A DNA stretch of 64,000 nt, from assembly GCF_003258515.1 (NCBI RefSeq), contig NZ_QGEH01000001.1, positions 248,001-312,000 of the forward strand, given 5' to 3'. Of the stretch, positions 10,544-19,355 are shown in pieces. The stretch comes from Marinobacter bohaiensis (GTDB lineage Bacteria; Pseudomonadota; Gammaproteobacteria; Pseudomonadales; Oleiphilaceae). The notes beneath the pieces are model-generated. The model was not told where the DNA came from. It did no database searches and worked only from the letters and a program-made list of their open reading frames with translations. The translations under genes were made by a program, and so were the position numbers. Every line of letters begins with the position of its first letter. Position 1 is the first letter of the stretch.

Positions 10544-10563
10544 CGGGCCAGGGTATCGATAAC

Positions 10564-11040
10564 GTGTCTTCTTCACTGAGCATTTCCCGAATCCTCGTGC
10601 TGTGCGTCGGCAATATCTGCCGCAGCCCCATGGCTGAGGTGCTGCTGCGCGAAGGGTTCCGACGCCGCGGAGCGGGCCGGGTCCAGATCCGTTCAGCGGG
10701 TATTTCCACGATCGACGGACGCGAGCCGGATACCAACGCGCGTCGGGTCCTGCAGGTCAACGGCCTGGAATCCCAGGGTCTGCACAGCCAGCGGGTGCAG
10801 TCGGAAATGATCGCCTGGGCCGAGTTGATCCTGGTGATGGAAGACTTCCAGAAACAGTACATCGAGAGCGAGTTCCCCGAGGCGCGCGGCAAGGTGTTCC
10901 TGATTGGCCATTGGCGCAAGGCCCAGGTTCCCGACCCCTACCAGGGCGATTACTCGCTGTTTGAAGCGTCCTATCAGCTCCTGAGCCAGTGCTCGGAGGA
11001 CTGGGTCAGCCGCCTGTCACAAGCGCTGGCCGACGCCTGA
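10564..11040 (+). CDS. Low-molecular-weight protein tyrosine phosphatase (Wzb-like)
   Basis: Cytoplasmic phosphatase expected to dephosphorylate the tyrosine cluster of the kinase encoded two genes downstream. I start it at GTG 10564 (CAGGGT upstream), giving 158 residues, since earlier in-frame codons overlap the sugar transferase gene and encode no family sequence. The P-loop is CVGNICRSP with nucleophile C14 and R20 (CX5R followed by S), and the general-acid loop is VPDPYQGD with D124. Both are canonical. Position between the initiating transferase and wza-like gene is the usual wzb position in Wzy-dependent clusters. Confidence 0.92.
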   Translation: MSSSLSISRILVLCVGNICRSPMAEVLLREGFRRRGAGRVQIRSAGISTIDGREPDTNARRVLQVNGLESQGLHSQRVQSEMIAWAELILVMEDFQKQYIESEFPEARGKVFLIGHWRKAQVPDPYQGDYSLFEASYQLLSQCSEDWVSRLSQALADA

Positions 11041-11089
11041 TTGGACGCTCGCCGAAGCCGGATTTCACGATTGGATTAGGAAAAAGTGT

Positions 11090-12244
11090 ATGTTGCCACC
11101 ACGTTGGAAAAATGGGCGATTGCTGGGACTGGCCGGTGTGGCCCTGGTGTTGCAGGGATGCGCCGTCGCCCCGGGCATGGAGATGTCTGGCACGGGCGTA
11201 CCCGATGAGGTCACGCTGAAGGGTGAAGACACCGGACAGGGGCCGGTCCAGGTCAAAGTGCATCCGATCACGGCCAACCTGATTGCGGCCATGCGCTCCC
11301 AGACACCGCAATCGCTCGGTGAGGTGCCGGATGGCTCCGCCGACCCGGCGAGCTACGCCTATGAGGTCGGTCCGGGCGATATCCTGTCGATCACCGTCTG
11401 GGAACATCCGGAACTGACCATCCCGGCCGGCTCCTTCCGCTCCGCCGAGCAGGCCGGCAACCTGGTGGACAGTGACGGCTACATCTTCTTCCCCTACGCA
11501 GGTCGTCTTCAGGTCGCGGGCAAGACCACCGAGGAGATTCGCGAAGCCCTCACGCTGGCGCTCGATCCCTTCATCGAGAACATCCAGCTGGACGTGCGCG
11601 TGATTTCCTTCCGCAGTCAGCGGGTCTACGTGGTGGGCGAAGTCGACACCCCGGGCGTGCAGGCCATCGATGACGTGCCGCCGACCCTGCTGGAGATGGT
11701 CAACCGTGCAGGCGGCTTCACCGACCTGGCGGATCGCAGGGACGTGACGCTCAGTCGTGACGGCCAGACCTACCGGGTCAACCTGCAGGCGCTGTATGAA
11801 GACGCGCGCAAGCCCCCCGAGTTCATGCTCCAGAACGGCGACGTGGTCAATATTCCTGACATCAAGAACGATAAGGTCTTTGTCGTGGGCGAGGTGGTCG
11901 AACCCGGCGACATCCAGATGGAGAACAACCGCAAGACGCTGGCCCAGGCGCTCAGCGAAGCCGGCGGCGTGAATCCGGCGACATCGGATCCGGGGCAGAT
12001 CTTCGTTCTGCGCGGCGCTGGTGTCGACGGGGAGCCGGAGATCTTCCACCTGGATGCCAGCTCCGTGGACGCCATGCTGCTGGCGGATCGCTTCCCCTTG
12101 CAGGAGCGCGACCTGGTCTATGTGGAAACCGCCGGCATCGTGCGCTGGAACCGCGTGATCGGCAACCTGGTGAACACGGTCAACGTGCTTGAATCGACCA
12201 GTAACACCAGTTACCCGCTTTTCAATAACCGGCAAAGCAACTAG
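11090..12244 (+). CDS. Polysaccharide export outer-membrane lipoprotein (Wza-like)
   Basis: Forms the outer-membrane channel for the exopolysaccharide. 384 residues; AGGA lies 8 bases before the ATG. Lipobox VLQGC with Cys24. The Poly_export domain begins near residue 84 ([20 protein letters not shown]), followed by SLBB-type beta-grasp repeats ([15 protein letters not shown] and [15 protein letters not shown]) and a C-terminal amphipathic helix region ([16 protein letters not shown]) corresponding to the membrane-spanning helix of Wza. Length matches Wza (about 379). It lies between phosphatase and tyrosine kinase genes, the conserved wzb/wza/wzc neighbourhood. Confidence 0.94.
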   Translation: MLPPRWKNGRLLGLAGVALVLQGCAVAPGMEMSGTGVPDEVTLKGEDTGQGPVQVKVHPITANLIAAMRSQTPQSLGEVPDGSADPASYAYEVGPGDILSITVWEHPELTIPAGSFRSAEQAGNLVDSDGYIFFPYAGRLQVAGKTTEEIREALTLALDPFIENIQLDVRVISFRSQRVYVVGEVDTPGVQAIDDVPPTLLEMVNRAGGFTDLADRRDVTLSRDGQTYRVNLQALYEDARKPPEFMLQNGDVVNIPDIKNDKVFVVGEVVEPGDIQMENNRKTLAQALSEAGGVNPATSDPGQIFVLRGAGVDGEPEIFHLDASSVDAMLLADRFPLQERDLVYVETAGIVRWNRVIGNLVNTVNVLESTSNTSYPLFNNRQSN

Positions 12245-12256
12245 GCAGGGATAGCG

Positions 12257-14521
12257 ATGCAGAACTCGGATAACTACACCTCGGAGCGTCCGGGAATGGC
12301 GGGGCAGGCCGCGCCTGCCGCCATGCCGCATGTCCAGCAGGACCCACTGGGCGAGGAGTCGGTCAAGCTGGGGGATTACTTTGCGATCCTGATGGAGCGC
12401 AAATGGCTGATCGTCCTGATTACGGCCCTGGTGACCCTGGGCGGGGTCGGCTACGCGCTGACCGCGCCGCCGGTCTACCAGACCGATGCGTTGCTGCAGA
12501 TCGAGCAGCAGAAACCGATTGGGTTGCGCCAATTGGGCGGCGATCCGGCGTCGATGCTGACCCAGGAGCCGCCCATCGTCGCCGATGTGGAAATCCTGCG
12601 CTCGCGCATGGTGCTCGGTGACGCCGTCCGCAATCTGGGGCTGGAATACAGCGCCTCGCCACGCCACCTGCCGGTGATCGGCGCCACCTTCGCCCGCCGG
12701 TTTGAGCGGGATAACGAGGGTCTGGCGGACCCCATGTTCGGCTTCAACGAGTACGCCTGGGGCGGCGAGTCCATCCAGCTCGATAACCTGGAAGTGCCCC
12801 AGTCGCTGCTCAACAAGCCGCTTACCGTGGTCGCCGGCCAGGAAGGCCAGTACCAGGTGAAGGATGCCGAGGGTCGTCTGTTGCTGACCGGTCAGGTGGG
12901 CCAGGTGAGCGAGACGGCGTTCGACGGCGGCCAGCCGCTGAAAGTGATGATTTCCGAGCTGGTGGCCCGTCCCGGCACCCAGTTCAACATGGAGCGGGTG
13001 TCGCCGCTGGAAGCCATCAAGCACGTCGAAGGCAACTTTTCGGTTAGTGAGCGTAGCAAGAATTCCGGCATTCTCGGGTTGTCCCTGACCGACACCGATC
13101 CGGCGCAGGCCAGCCGCATCCTGAACGAGGTTGCCCAGGTTTACGTCCAGCAGAACATCGCCCGCAACTCCGCCGAGGCCCAGCAATCCCTTGAATTCCT
13201 CGAGCACCAGTTGCCGGAGCTCAAGGAAAAGCTGACCGCCGCCGAGGAAGCCTACAACGACTACCGTATCGAGTACGGCTCGGTGAACCTGGACGAAGAA
13301 ACCAAGGTCATGCTCGATACCGCCGTCAAGGTGGATCAGGAACTGCTGCAGCTGCAGCAGAAATGGGACGAGCTGCGTCAACGCTTCAAGCCCGACCATC
13401 CGACCATGATTGCGATCAGCCAGAAGATCAATCGACTGGAATCGCGCAAGGCGGAGCTCGACCAGCAGTCCGAGAGTCTCCCCAAGGCCCAGCAGAAGCT
13501 GCTGCGTCTGAGTCAGGATGTGGAGGTCAACAAGGCGCTCTACACCAAGCTAATGTCCACCGCACAAGAGCTGCGGGTGGCCAAGGCGGGTACCGTCGGG
13601 AACGTCCGCATCATCGATGACGCGGTGCCGATGAATGTGCCCGTTGCGCCCAACCGTAAGCTGATTGTCCTGGTGGCCGGCATGGCCGGTGTCTTCTTCG
13701 GCATTCTGGTGGTGCTGGTGCTGCGCGCCCTGCGTGGCGGCGTCGAGGATCCGGACGAGATCGAGCGCAACCTGGGGCTGCCGGTCTACGCCACGGTGAT
13801 CCACAGTGATCGCCAGGCCAAGATGAGCCGCAGCAAGGCCTCGCGCAAATCGCGGATACTGGCGGACGTGGCGCCGGACGACAAGGCGGTGGAGAGTCTG
13901 CGCAGCCTGCGTACCACGCTGCACTTCTCCCTGCTGGGCGCCAAGAACAACCTGATCATGCTGACCGGTCCCAGCCCGCAGATCGGTAAGAGTTTCGTGA
14001 CCGTGAATCTGGGGGCGGTACTGGCCCAGAGCGGCAAGCGCATCCTCATTATCGATGCCGATATCCGCAAGGGCCGTATGCACCAGACGCTGGGCATGCG
14101 TCGTGACCAGGGTGTCACGGAAATGATCACCCGCGGCGGCTCGCCCATGAGCTACGTGCGCAAGACCACGATCCCGGGCTTGCACCTGCTCAGCGGTGGC
14201 CAGCTGCCGCCCAACCCGGCGGAGCTGCTGCTGCACGAGTCCTTCGGCCGCAAGGTGCTGGAACTGGCCGAGCACTTCGACTACGTGCTGATCGATGCGC
14301 CGCCGATCCTGGCGGTGACCGACGCGGCCATCATCGGCCGCCTGGCGGGCACCAGCCTGATGGTGGTCAAGGACCGCACCCATCCGATGCGCGAGCTGGA
14401 GCAGTCCTCCAAACAGCTCCAGCAGGCCGGCGTCACCGTCAACGGCGTGGTCTTCAACGACGTGCAACTGCATCGCCAGAACCAGCAGCGCGGCAACTAC
14501 GTGTACCAGTACAAGTATTGA
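12257..14521 (+). CDS. Polysaccharide co-polymerase tyrosine autokinase (Wzc-like)
   Basis: Inner-membrane chain-length regulator and BY-kinase of the export complex. 754 residues. Wzz domain with first membrane helix at about 50-70 (WLIVLITALVTLGGVGYAL), large periplasmic coil-rich part, GNVR-type segment, second helix at about 473-495 (LIVLVAGMAGVFFGILVVLV), then the kinase: Walker A GPSPQIGKS (571-579, K578), Walker A-prime ILIIDADIRKG, Walker B VLIDAPPIL. The C-terminus ends in a tyrosine cluster (NYVYQYKY), the usual autophosphorylation tail. Starts 12 bases after the wza-like stop. Complete by length and motifs. Confidence 0.95.
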   Translation: MQNSDNYTSERPGMAGQAAPAAMPHVQQDPLGEESVKLGDYFAILMERKWLIVLITALVTLGGVGYALTAPPVYQTDALLQIEQQKPIGLRQLGGDPASMLTQEPPIVADVEILRSRMVLGDAVRNLGLEYSASPRHLPVIGATFARRFERDNEGLADPMFGFNEYAWGGESIQLDNLEVPQSLLNKPLTVVAGQEGQYQVKDAEGRLLLTGQVGQVSETAFDGGQPLKVMISELVARPGTQFNMERVSPLEAIKHVEGNFSVSERSKNSGILGLSLTDTDPAQASRILNEVAQVYVQQNIARNSAEAQQSLEFLEHQLPELKEKLTAAEEAYNDYRIEYGSVNLDEETKVMLDTAVKVDQELLQLQQKWDELRQRFKPDHPTMIAISQKINRLESRKAELDQQSESLPKAQQKLLRLSQDVEVNKALYTKLMSTAQELRVAKAGTVGNVRIIDDAVPMNVPVAPNRKLIVLVAGMAGVFFGILVVLVLRALRGGVEDPDEIERNLGLPVYATVIHSDRQAKMSRSKASRKSRILADVAPDDKAVESLRSLRTTLHFSLLGAKNNLIMLTGPSPQIGKSFVTVNLGAVLAQSGKRILIIDADIRKGRMHQTLGMRRDQGVTEMITRGGSPMSYVRKTTIPGLHLLSGGQLPPNPAELLLHESFGRKVLELAEHFDYVLIDAPPILAVTDAAIIGRLAGTSLMVVKDRTHPMRELEQSSKQLQQAGVTVNGVVFNDVQLHRQNQQRGNYVYQYKY

Positions 14522-14548
14522 TGTCCCGTCTGCTGCGCCCTTGGGGAG

Positions 14549-14582
14549 CGCCTGAACGCTTTGGTGGCAAGGCGTTCAGGCG
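14549..14582 (+). other. Perfect 11-bp hairpin between wzc-like and polymerase genes
   Basis: CGCCTGAACGC at 14549-14559 pairs exactly with GCGTTCAGGCG at 14572-14582 around a 12-base loop. No T-run follows, so it does not look like a full intrinsic terminator. It may stabilise or partly attenuate the operon transcript between the export genes and the assembly genes. Sequence is certain; the role is inferred. Confidence 0.5.
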
Positions 14583-14615
14583 GTCAGTCGAGCAACGAAC
14601 GAGCCTGCCCAGCCC

Positions 14616-15974
14616 ATGTCAATGACCACGGTCGCCAGTTCCTACAACGCACAGCGGATGTCTCCGCGTCGCCGCCTGCTGATCCAGCGGGCGCGCGACG
14701 GCATGGTGCTGTTCTTCGTCTTCATGACGATCCTGGAAAGCGTCAAGATTGATATCGGCCGTCTGGCGAACCTCAAGCCCTTCATCATTGTGATCCTGGC
14801 GCTGGCGTTTCACTACGGCATCATGGTGAAGCGGTTTCGCTGGCGGCCCGAGTTCAATGTGTTCGTGGCCTGGTGGCTCAGCCTGTTCATCCCGGCGCTG
14901 GGCGGCACCATCATCTCGATGCACCACTTCATCGTCATCGCCCTGGGGCAGCTGCTGTTGCTGGGTTATCTGACGCTGACCTACACCTACCTCTACGATC
15001 GCGAAAACGGGGTCATCAAGGTACTCAACGCGCACATCCTGGTGGGCATGTTCTGCGCGGGGCTCTCGTTCCTGCAGATCGTGGGCTATTTCGGGGGCAT
15101 CAACCTGGGGGTGTCCCACGCGCACACGGTGGGCTTCCCGCGGGCGGAGTCGATCTTCACCGAAACCGACTGGCACGCCATGTACATGGGTTATGTCGGT
15201 CTGTTGCTGACCGTGTGCGGCAAACACCTGATCCGCGAGAAACTGCATTACCAGCTGGCCCTGGGGGCGACGCTGATGTCGCTGATCCTGTCGTTCGGGC
15301 GTACCGCGACCTTCGCCTACATCGGTTGTCTGGGAATCTTCCTGCTGGTGCGTCGGCGCTTCGGGATCATCGCGGTGGGCGGCGCCCTGGTGTTCATGCT
15401 GATGCTGTGCATCCAGCTCAAGGCACCGTTCATCCCCGACTCGCTGGTCCAGCGCTTCAACGTGGTGTCGACCATCGAGGACAGCAGTACAGACTCGGGG
15501 GCGCTGGACTCGCGCCTGTTCGCCCTGGAGATGACCTGGTACTTCGTGCAGCAGGAGCCCTTCTGGGGCAACGGCGCCGGCAGCATTCAGGAGTTGGTGG
15601 ACCGCATCGATCTGCGTGAGCAGTACGCCAGCGGGGGCATCATGAACGCCGGGCGTGGGGGTACCAATCTGTTCCTCACCAGCCTGTTCGACTCCGGCAT
15701 CCTGGGCCTGCTGGTGGTCATCGCGGTGCTGACCGTGCTGTTCCGAACGGCCCTGCGCAGCTACCGCATCACCCGACGGGCGCGAATGGCGCCGCAGCGG
15801 GATATTGCCCTGTTCCTGGTGCTGGGGCTGGTCTATTTCATCGTGAACTGCATGTCCAACAACTTCATCCGCTACCCGCTGGTGTGGCTGCACTTCGTGA
15901 TGATTTTCCTCTATCACCGACAATTGCTCGAAACTTTCCGGGGAGGCGCCCATGCGAATCCTGCATTACGTTAG
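14616..15974 (+). CDS. O-antigen ligase/polymerase-like membrane protein (Wzy candidate)
   Basis: 452 residues, almost entirely hydrophobic helices (about 10-12 predicted by eye), with a long periplasmic loop at about 270-335 (after CIQLKAPFIPDSLVQRF) typical of the Wzy_C/WaaL fold. In Wzy-dependent clusters a protein like this polymerises undecaprenyl-linked repeat units at the periplasmic face. Ligase and polymerase cannot be told apart by sequence alone, but context (Wza, Wzc, flippase, no LPS core genes) favours the polymerase. No strong ribosome-binding site is visible before the ATG at 14616, and a second ATG is at 14622. The 3' end overlaps the next gene by 23 bases. Confidence 0.83.
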   Translation: MSMTTVASSYNAQRMSPRRRLLIQRARDGMVLFFVFMTILESVKIDIGRLANLKPFIIVILALAFHYGIMVKRFRWRPEFNVFVAWWLSLFIPALGGTIISMHHFIVIALGQLLLLGYLTLTYTYLYDRENGVIKVLNAHILVGMFCAGLSFLQIVGYFGGINLGVSHAHTVGFPRAESIFTETDWHAMYMGYVGLLLTVCGKHLIREKLHYQLALGATLMSLILSFGRTATFAYIGCLGIFLLVRRRFGIIAVGGALVFMLMLCIQLKAPFIPDSLVQRFNVVSTIEDSSTDSGALDSRLFALEMTWYFVQQEPFWGNGAGSIQELVDRIDLREQYASGGIMNAGRGGTNLFLTSLFDSGILGLLVVIAVLTVLFRTALRSYRITRRARMAPQRDIALFLVLGLVYFIVNCMSNNFIRYPLVWLHFVMIFLYHRQLLETFRGGAHANPALR

Positions 15975-17049
15975 GCAGTTCCATCCGTCCGTGGGCGGTA
16001 TCCAGGACGTGGTGCTGCAGATTGCCAGGCGCCAGATCGCCGCCGGCCACGAGGTGGAAGTGCTCACCCTTAACCGCACCTTTGGCAGCGACGAGATCCT
16101 GCCGGAGACGGACGAGATCGACGGCATTCGCATCACCCGTGTCCCGTTCCGGGGCATTCGCCAGTACCCGTTGGTGAAGCTGGATCTGGACACGGTCAAT
16201 CGCTTCGACGTGTTCCACATCCACTGCGTCGATTCCATGCTGGACAAGTTGATCTTCCTGCGCCGGCGCATCCGGGGTGCGGTGTTCCTGACCACCCACG
16301 GGCTGTACTTCCATACCGAGAAGTTTGCCCGCATCAAGCGTTTCTTCTACCGCTTCGTCACGCCCCGGGCACTGGCCCGGGTGGACCGGGTGTTCGCCTG
16401 CAGCCGCAACGACTACGAGCTGATCGGGCGCATCATTCCGGATCCCGAGCGCCTGATGCTGGTGGAGAACGGCGTGGCGCTGGACAAGTTCCTGCCGGCG
16501 GCGGACGCCGAACGCAGTGGTGACATGGTCTACATCGGCCGCATGGCCGGGCACAAGAACGTGGAGGCGCTGATCGACCGCTTCCTGGAGCTGGACGACG
16601 ACGGCCGTCGCCTGCACCTGGTGGGCCGCGACTTCGACGGCACCCTGCCGCGCCTGCAGGCGCGCAACCTGCCCGAGCGCGTGGTGTTCCACGGCAGTAT
16701 TTCCACCGCCGAGATCGCGGCCTTGGCGGCGCGCTGTCGTTACTTCGTCAGCGCCTCGTCGTTCGAGGGCTTCGGCCTGTCGGCGGTGGAGGCCATGGGC
16801 GCCGGCCTGATCCCCATCCTCAACGACATCCCGCCGTTCCGCGAGCTGGTCGACAATCATGGCGGCCACCTGATCGACTTCGGCGAGCCGGGCAGTCTGG
16901 CGGCGGTCCTGCGGGAGACCGCTGAAGCACCGGCGCTCGACGATCTGGGGCGGCGCCTGCAGGCCAGCGTGAGCCAGTATTCCTGGGACGAAAAAGTACG
17001 CGCCATTCTCAACCAGTACCAGCAGTGCCTCGCCCGAGCAGCATCATAG
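15952..17049 (+). CDS. GT4-family glycosyltransferase
   Basis: 365 residues; GGGGAGG lies 5 bases before the ATG. GT-B fold: N-terminal half starts MRILHYVRQFHPSVGGIQDV with the glycine-rich loop, and the C-terminal half has LVENGVALDKF, MVYIGRMAGHKNVEALI and the EX7E sugar-nucleotide motif in SSFEGFGLSAVEAMGAGLIP. It probably adds one sugar of the repeat unit on the cytoplasmic side, using a nucleotide-sugar donor with retention of configuration. Donor and acceptor unknown. Overlaps the polymerase gene by 23 bases and ends 8 bases before the Alg14-like gene. Confidence 0.9.
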   Translation: MRILHYVRQFHPSVGGIQDVVLQIARRQIAAGHEVEVLTLNRTFGSDEILPETDEIDGIRITRVPFRGIRQYPLVKLDLDTVNRFDVFHIHCVDSMLDKLIFLRRRIRGAVFLTTHGLYFHTEKFARIKRFFYRFVTPRALARVDRVFACSRNDYELIGRIIPDPERLMLVENGVALDKFLPAADAERSGDMVYIGRMAGHKNVEALIDRFLELDDDGRRLHLVGRDFDGTLPRLQARNLPERVVFHGSISTAEIAALAARCRYFVSASSFEGFGLSAVEAMGAGLIPILNDIPPFRELVDNHGGHLIDFGEPGSLAAVLRETAEAPALDDLGRRLQASVSQYSWDEKVRAILNQYQQCLARAAS

Positions 17050-17057
17050 GAATCGTT

Positions 17058-17564
17058 ATGACCACAGCCGAGCCCGTTCACGAACGCACCGCCAAACAGT
17101 CGCCCCGGCACGTCATGCTGGCGGCGTCCTTCGGCGGCCACTGGAAACAGCTGATGGTGATCGACCGTCTGCTGGACGGCGACAGCCGGCGCCTGAGCTA
17201 CGTGTCCACCTCGCCGGAGATACCGCCCGAGGCGGCCGGTGCCGACTATTACCGGGTCACCGACTGCAACGCCGGTGAGCGCCTCAATGCCCTGCGTTGC
17301 CTGGGCGGCAGCCTGCGCCTGATGCTGCGTCTGCGTCCCGATCTGCTGATCACCACCGGCGCCTTACCCGGTCTGCTGTTGGCGCTGGCCGCCAAGCTGA
17401 CCGGCACCCGGGTCATCTGGATCGACAGCGTCGCCAACGCCGAAGAACTGTCCAGTTCCGGGCGCATGGCGGCGCGTTTCGTGGATCTGTGCTGCACCCA
17501 GTGGCCGCATCTGGCGAACGACGACAGCAACAAGGGCCCGGTGTACCTGGGCAGTGTTCTTTAG
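17058..17564 (+). CDS. Alg14/PssD-like glycosyltransferase subunit
   Basis: 168 residues from the ATG at 17058 (ATAGGAA just upstream; earlier in-frame codons lie inside the previous gene). The opening HVMLAASFGGHWKQLMVI carries the GGH loop of Alg14-like proteins. The next gene is the matching Alg13/PssE-like partner. In yeast and in rhizobial Pss systems two such halves form one active GT-B glycosyltransferase: the Alg14 half anchors and binds acceptor and the Alg13 half binds UDP-sugar. The later segment LLITTGALPGLLLALAAKLTG is the hydrophobic Alg14-type helix region. Confidence 0.86.
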   Translation: MTTAEPVHERTAKQSPRHVMLAASFGGHWKQLMVIDRLLDGDSRRLSYVSTSPEIPPEAAGADYYRVTDCNAGERLNALRCLGGSLRLMLRLRPDLLITTGALPGLLLALAAKLTGTRVIWIDSVANAEELSSSGRMAARFVDLCCTQWPHLANDDSNKGPVYLGSVL

Positions 17565-17603
17565 GGCCTGGACGACAGGACCCGGATTTTAGGAGCCGGC
17601 ATT

Positions 17604-18107
17604 TTGATTTTTCTGACCGTAGGCACACAACTGGCGTTCGACCGGCTGGTCCGCAGCCTGGATGAATGGATCGGGCCGGACCACACCTACCCGGCCTTTG
17701 CCCAGATCGGCCGGGGCGAGTACCTGCCGCGCCACATCAGCTACGAACGCTACCTGGAGCCGGAGAGCTACCAGAAATACCTGGACGCCGCCCAGGTGGT
17801 GGTGGGCCATTGCGGCATCGGGACCATCCTGTCCTGCAACGACCGCGGGATTCCGGTGGTGGTGGTGCCGCGTCGCTACGACCTGAACGAACACCGCAAT
17901 GATCACCAGATCGCCACAGCCCGCCAGGTGGAGGCCCGCGGCCTGGCCCAGGTGGTCTATGACGAAAGGGAACTGGGCGGAATACTGCGCCAGGTGCTTG
18001 AGGGCAACGAGACGCCCCGCGCCGAACACGCCGAGCGGGAACGGCTGGCGCAGAACCTGAACCGGGTGGTGAACCGGGTTCTCGGCACAGCGGGAGAGCT
18101 GCCATGA
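17604..18107 (+). CDS. Alg13/PssE-like glycosyltransferase subunit (GT28 C-terminal)
   Basis: 167 residues, starting at a TTG at 17604 with AGGAG 8 bases upstream; no ATG fits. The opening IFLTVGTQLAFDRLVRSLDEW is the classic N-terminus of Alg13/EpsF-like catalytic subunits, and the donor-binding part includes VVVGHCGIGTILSCNDRGIPVVVVPR and LNEHRNDHQIATA. Works with the preceding Alg14-like protein as a split glycosyltransferase for the exopolysaccharide repeat. The end overlaps the next GT4 start in ATGA, indicating coupling. Confidence 0.88.
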   Translation: MIFLTVGTQLAFDRLVRSLDEWIGPDHTYPAFAQIGRGEYLPRHISYERYLEPESYQKYLDAAQVVVGHCGIGTILSCNDRGIPVVVVPRRYDLNEHRNDHQIATARQVEARGLAQVVYDERELGGILRQVLEGNETPRAEHAERERLAQNLNRVVNRVLGTAGELP

Positions 18108-19327
18108 AGATACTGATCGTGAACACCTTCTACACGCCGATCCAGGTGGGCGGCGCGGAACTGTCCGTGCAGCAGTTGGCCGAGGGCTTCGCCGCCCGGG
18201 GCCACACCGTCGGCGTACTGACCCTGTCCCGGGACGGCGTGGGCGACCGCGAGGAGATCAACGGCGTGACCGTGATCCGCGTGCCCAGCTACAACCACCA
18301 CATCCCGCTGATCAGCCAGGGCTCGCTGACCGAACGCACCCGCTGGCACCTGATCGACGTGTTCCAGGGCGGTGACGCCGACAAGTACGTGGACCTGTCC
18401 GAGTTCGACGTGATCCACACCAACAACCTGCTGGGGTTTTCCACCCAGTTCTGGAAGACCATTCGCCAGCAGAAGCGCGACGACGCGGTGATGGTCCACA
18501 ATATCCGCGATTTCTACCTGCGCTGCCAGCGCTCCAACCGCTACCGCAACGGGACCACCTGCCAGAAGACCTGCACCGGTTGTCTGCCCGCCGAGGTGAC
18601 CCGGCGTCGTCACAGCGAGTGTGTGGACGCGGCGGTGGGCGTGTCCGACTACATGCTGCAGCATCATCTGGAGGCGGGCTTCTTCCCGAATGCCCGGCGC
18701 ACCGCTGCGATCCACAACCGGCCCGGCGACCACCTGCAGTTTCCACGCGCCGAGCGCCAGCACGGCGATCCGATCCGCGTCGGCTTCATCGGCCGGGTGG
18801 CGGAGAACAAGGGCACCTTCATCCTGGCCGAAGCCTTCCGCAAGCTGGCGCGCCGGGACATGACCCTGGACATCGCCGGTACAGGCAGCGACGCCGACGT
18901 GGCCCGGCTGCAGGACATCATTGCCGGCGACGAGCGCATCACCTATCTGGGCAAGACCCAACCGGCGGACTTCTATCCGCGCATGGATGTCATGGTGATG
19001 CCCTCCACCTGGGAAGAACCGCTGTCGCGGGTGGTCAGCGAAAGCCTGCTGAACGGCATCCCGGTACTGGCCTGTAACCTGGGCGGGCAGCCGGAGATGG
19101 TGCGCCACGAACAGGATGGCCTGGTGTTCACGCCGACGGTGGCGAACATTCACGACGCCCTGGCTGGTTTGACCCGCGAACGTCTGGCGGAGCTGACCCG
19201 TAACGCGCGGCTGCGATCGCCGGATATGCTGGCCGCCAACGTGATCGACCAGTACCTCAACCTGTTCGGGGCACTGCTTGAGGAGCAGTCCGCCGCGAAG
19301 TCGAACGACAGGGCGGTGGGCCTGTGA
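18104..19327 (+). CDS. GT4-family glycosyltransferase
   Basis: 407 residues. MKILIVNTFYTPIQVGGAEL gives the GT-B N-terminal glycine loop. The C-terminal half has RVGFIGRVAENKGTFILAEA, a LDIAGTGSDADV strand and the EX7E motif in TWEEPLSRVVSESLLNGIPV. A cluster of cysteines near residues 147-163 (TTCQKTCTGCL) between the two halves is unusual for the family and could bind metal. Translationally coupled to the Alg13-like gene. Donor and linkage unknown. Confidence 0.9.
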   Translation: MKILIVNTFYTPIQVGGAELSVQQLAEGFAARGHTVGVLTLSRDGVGDREEINGVTVIRVPSYNHHIPLISQGSLTERTRWHLIDVFQGGDADKYVDLSEFDVIHTNNLLGFSTQFWKTIRQQKRDDAVMVHNIRDFYLRCQRSNRYRNGTTCQKTCTGCLPAEVTRRRHSECVDAAVGVSDYMLQHHLEAGFFPNARRTAAIHNRPGDHLQFPRAERQHGDPIRVGFIGRVAENKGTFILAEAFRKLARRDMTLDIAGTGSDADVARLQDIIAGDERITYLGKTQPADFYPRMDVMVMPSTWEEPLSRVVSESLLNGIPVLACNLGGQPEMVRHEQDGLVFTPTVANIHDALAGLTRERLAELTRNARLRSPDMLAANVIDQYLNLFGALLEEQSAAKSNDRAVGL

Positions 19328-19355
19328 TGCAACTGGAACCGCAGGAGGGCGTGGC

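Noticed and set aside
11006-13399. 797-codon minus-strand reading frame opposite Wza/Wzc
   Set aside because: Spans two well-supported genes in antisense with no family sequence; an effect of high GC at third positions.
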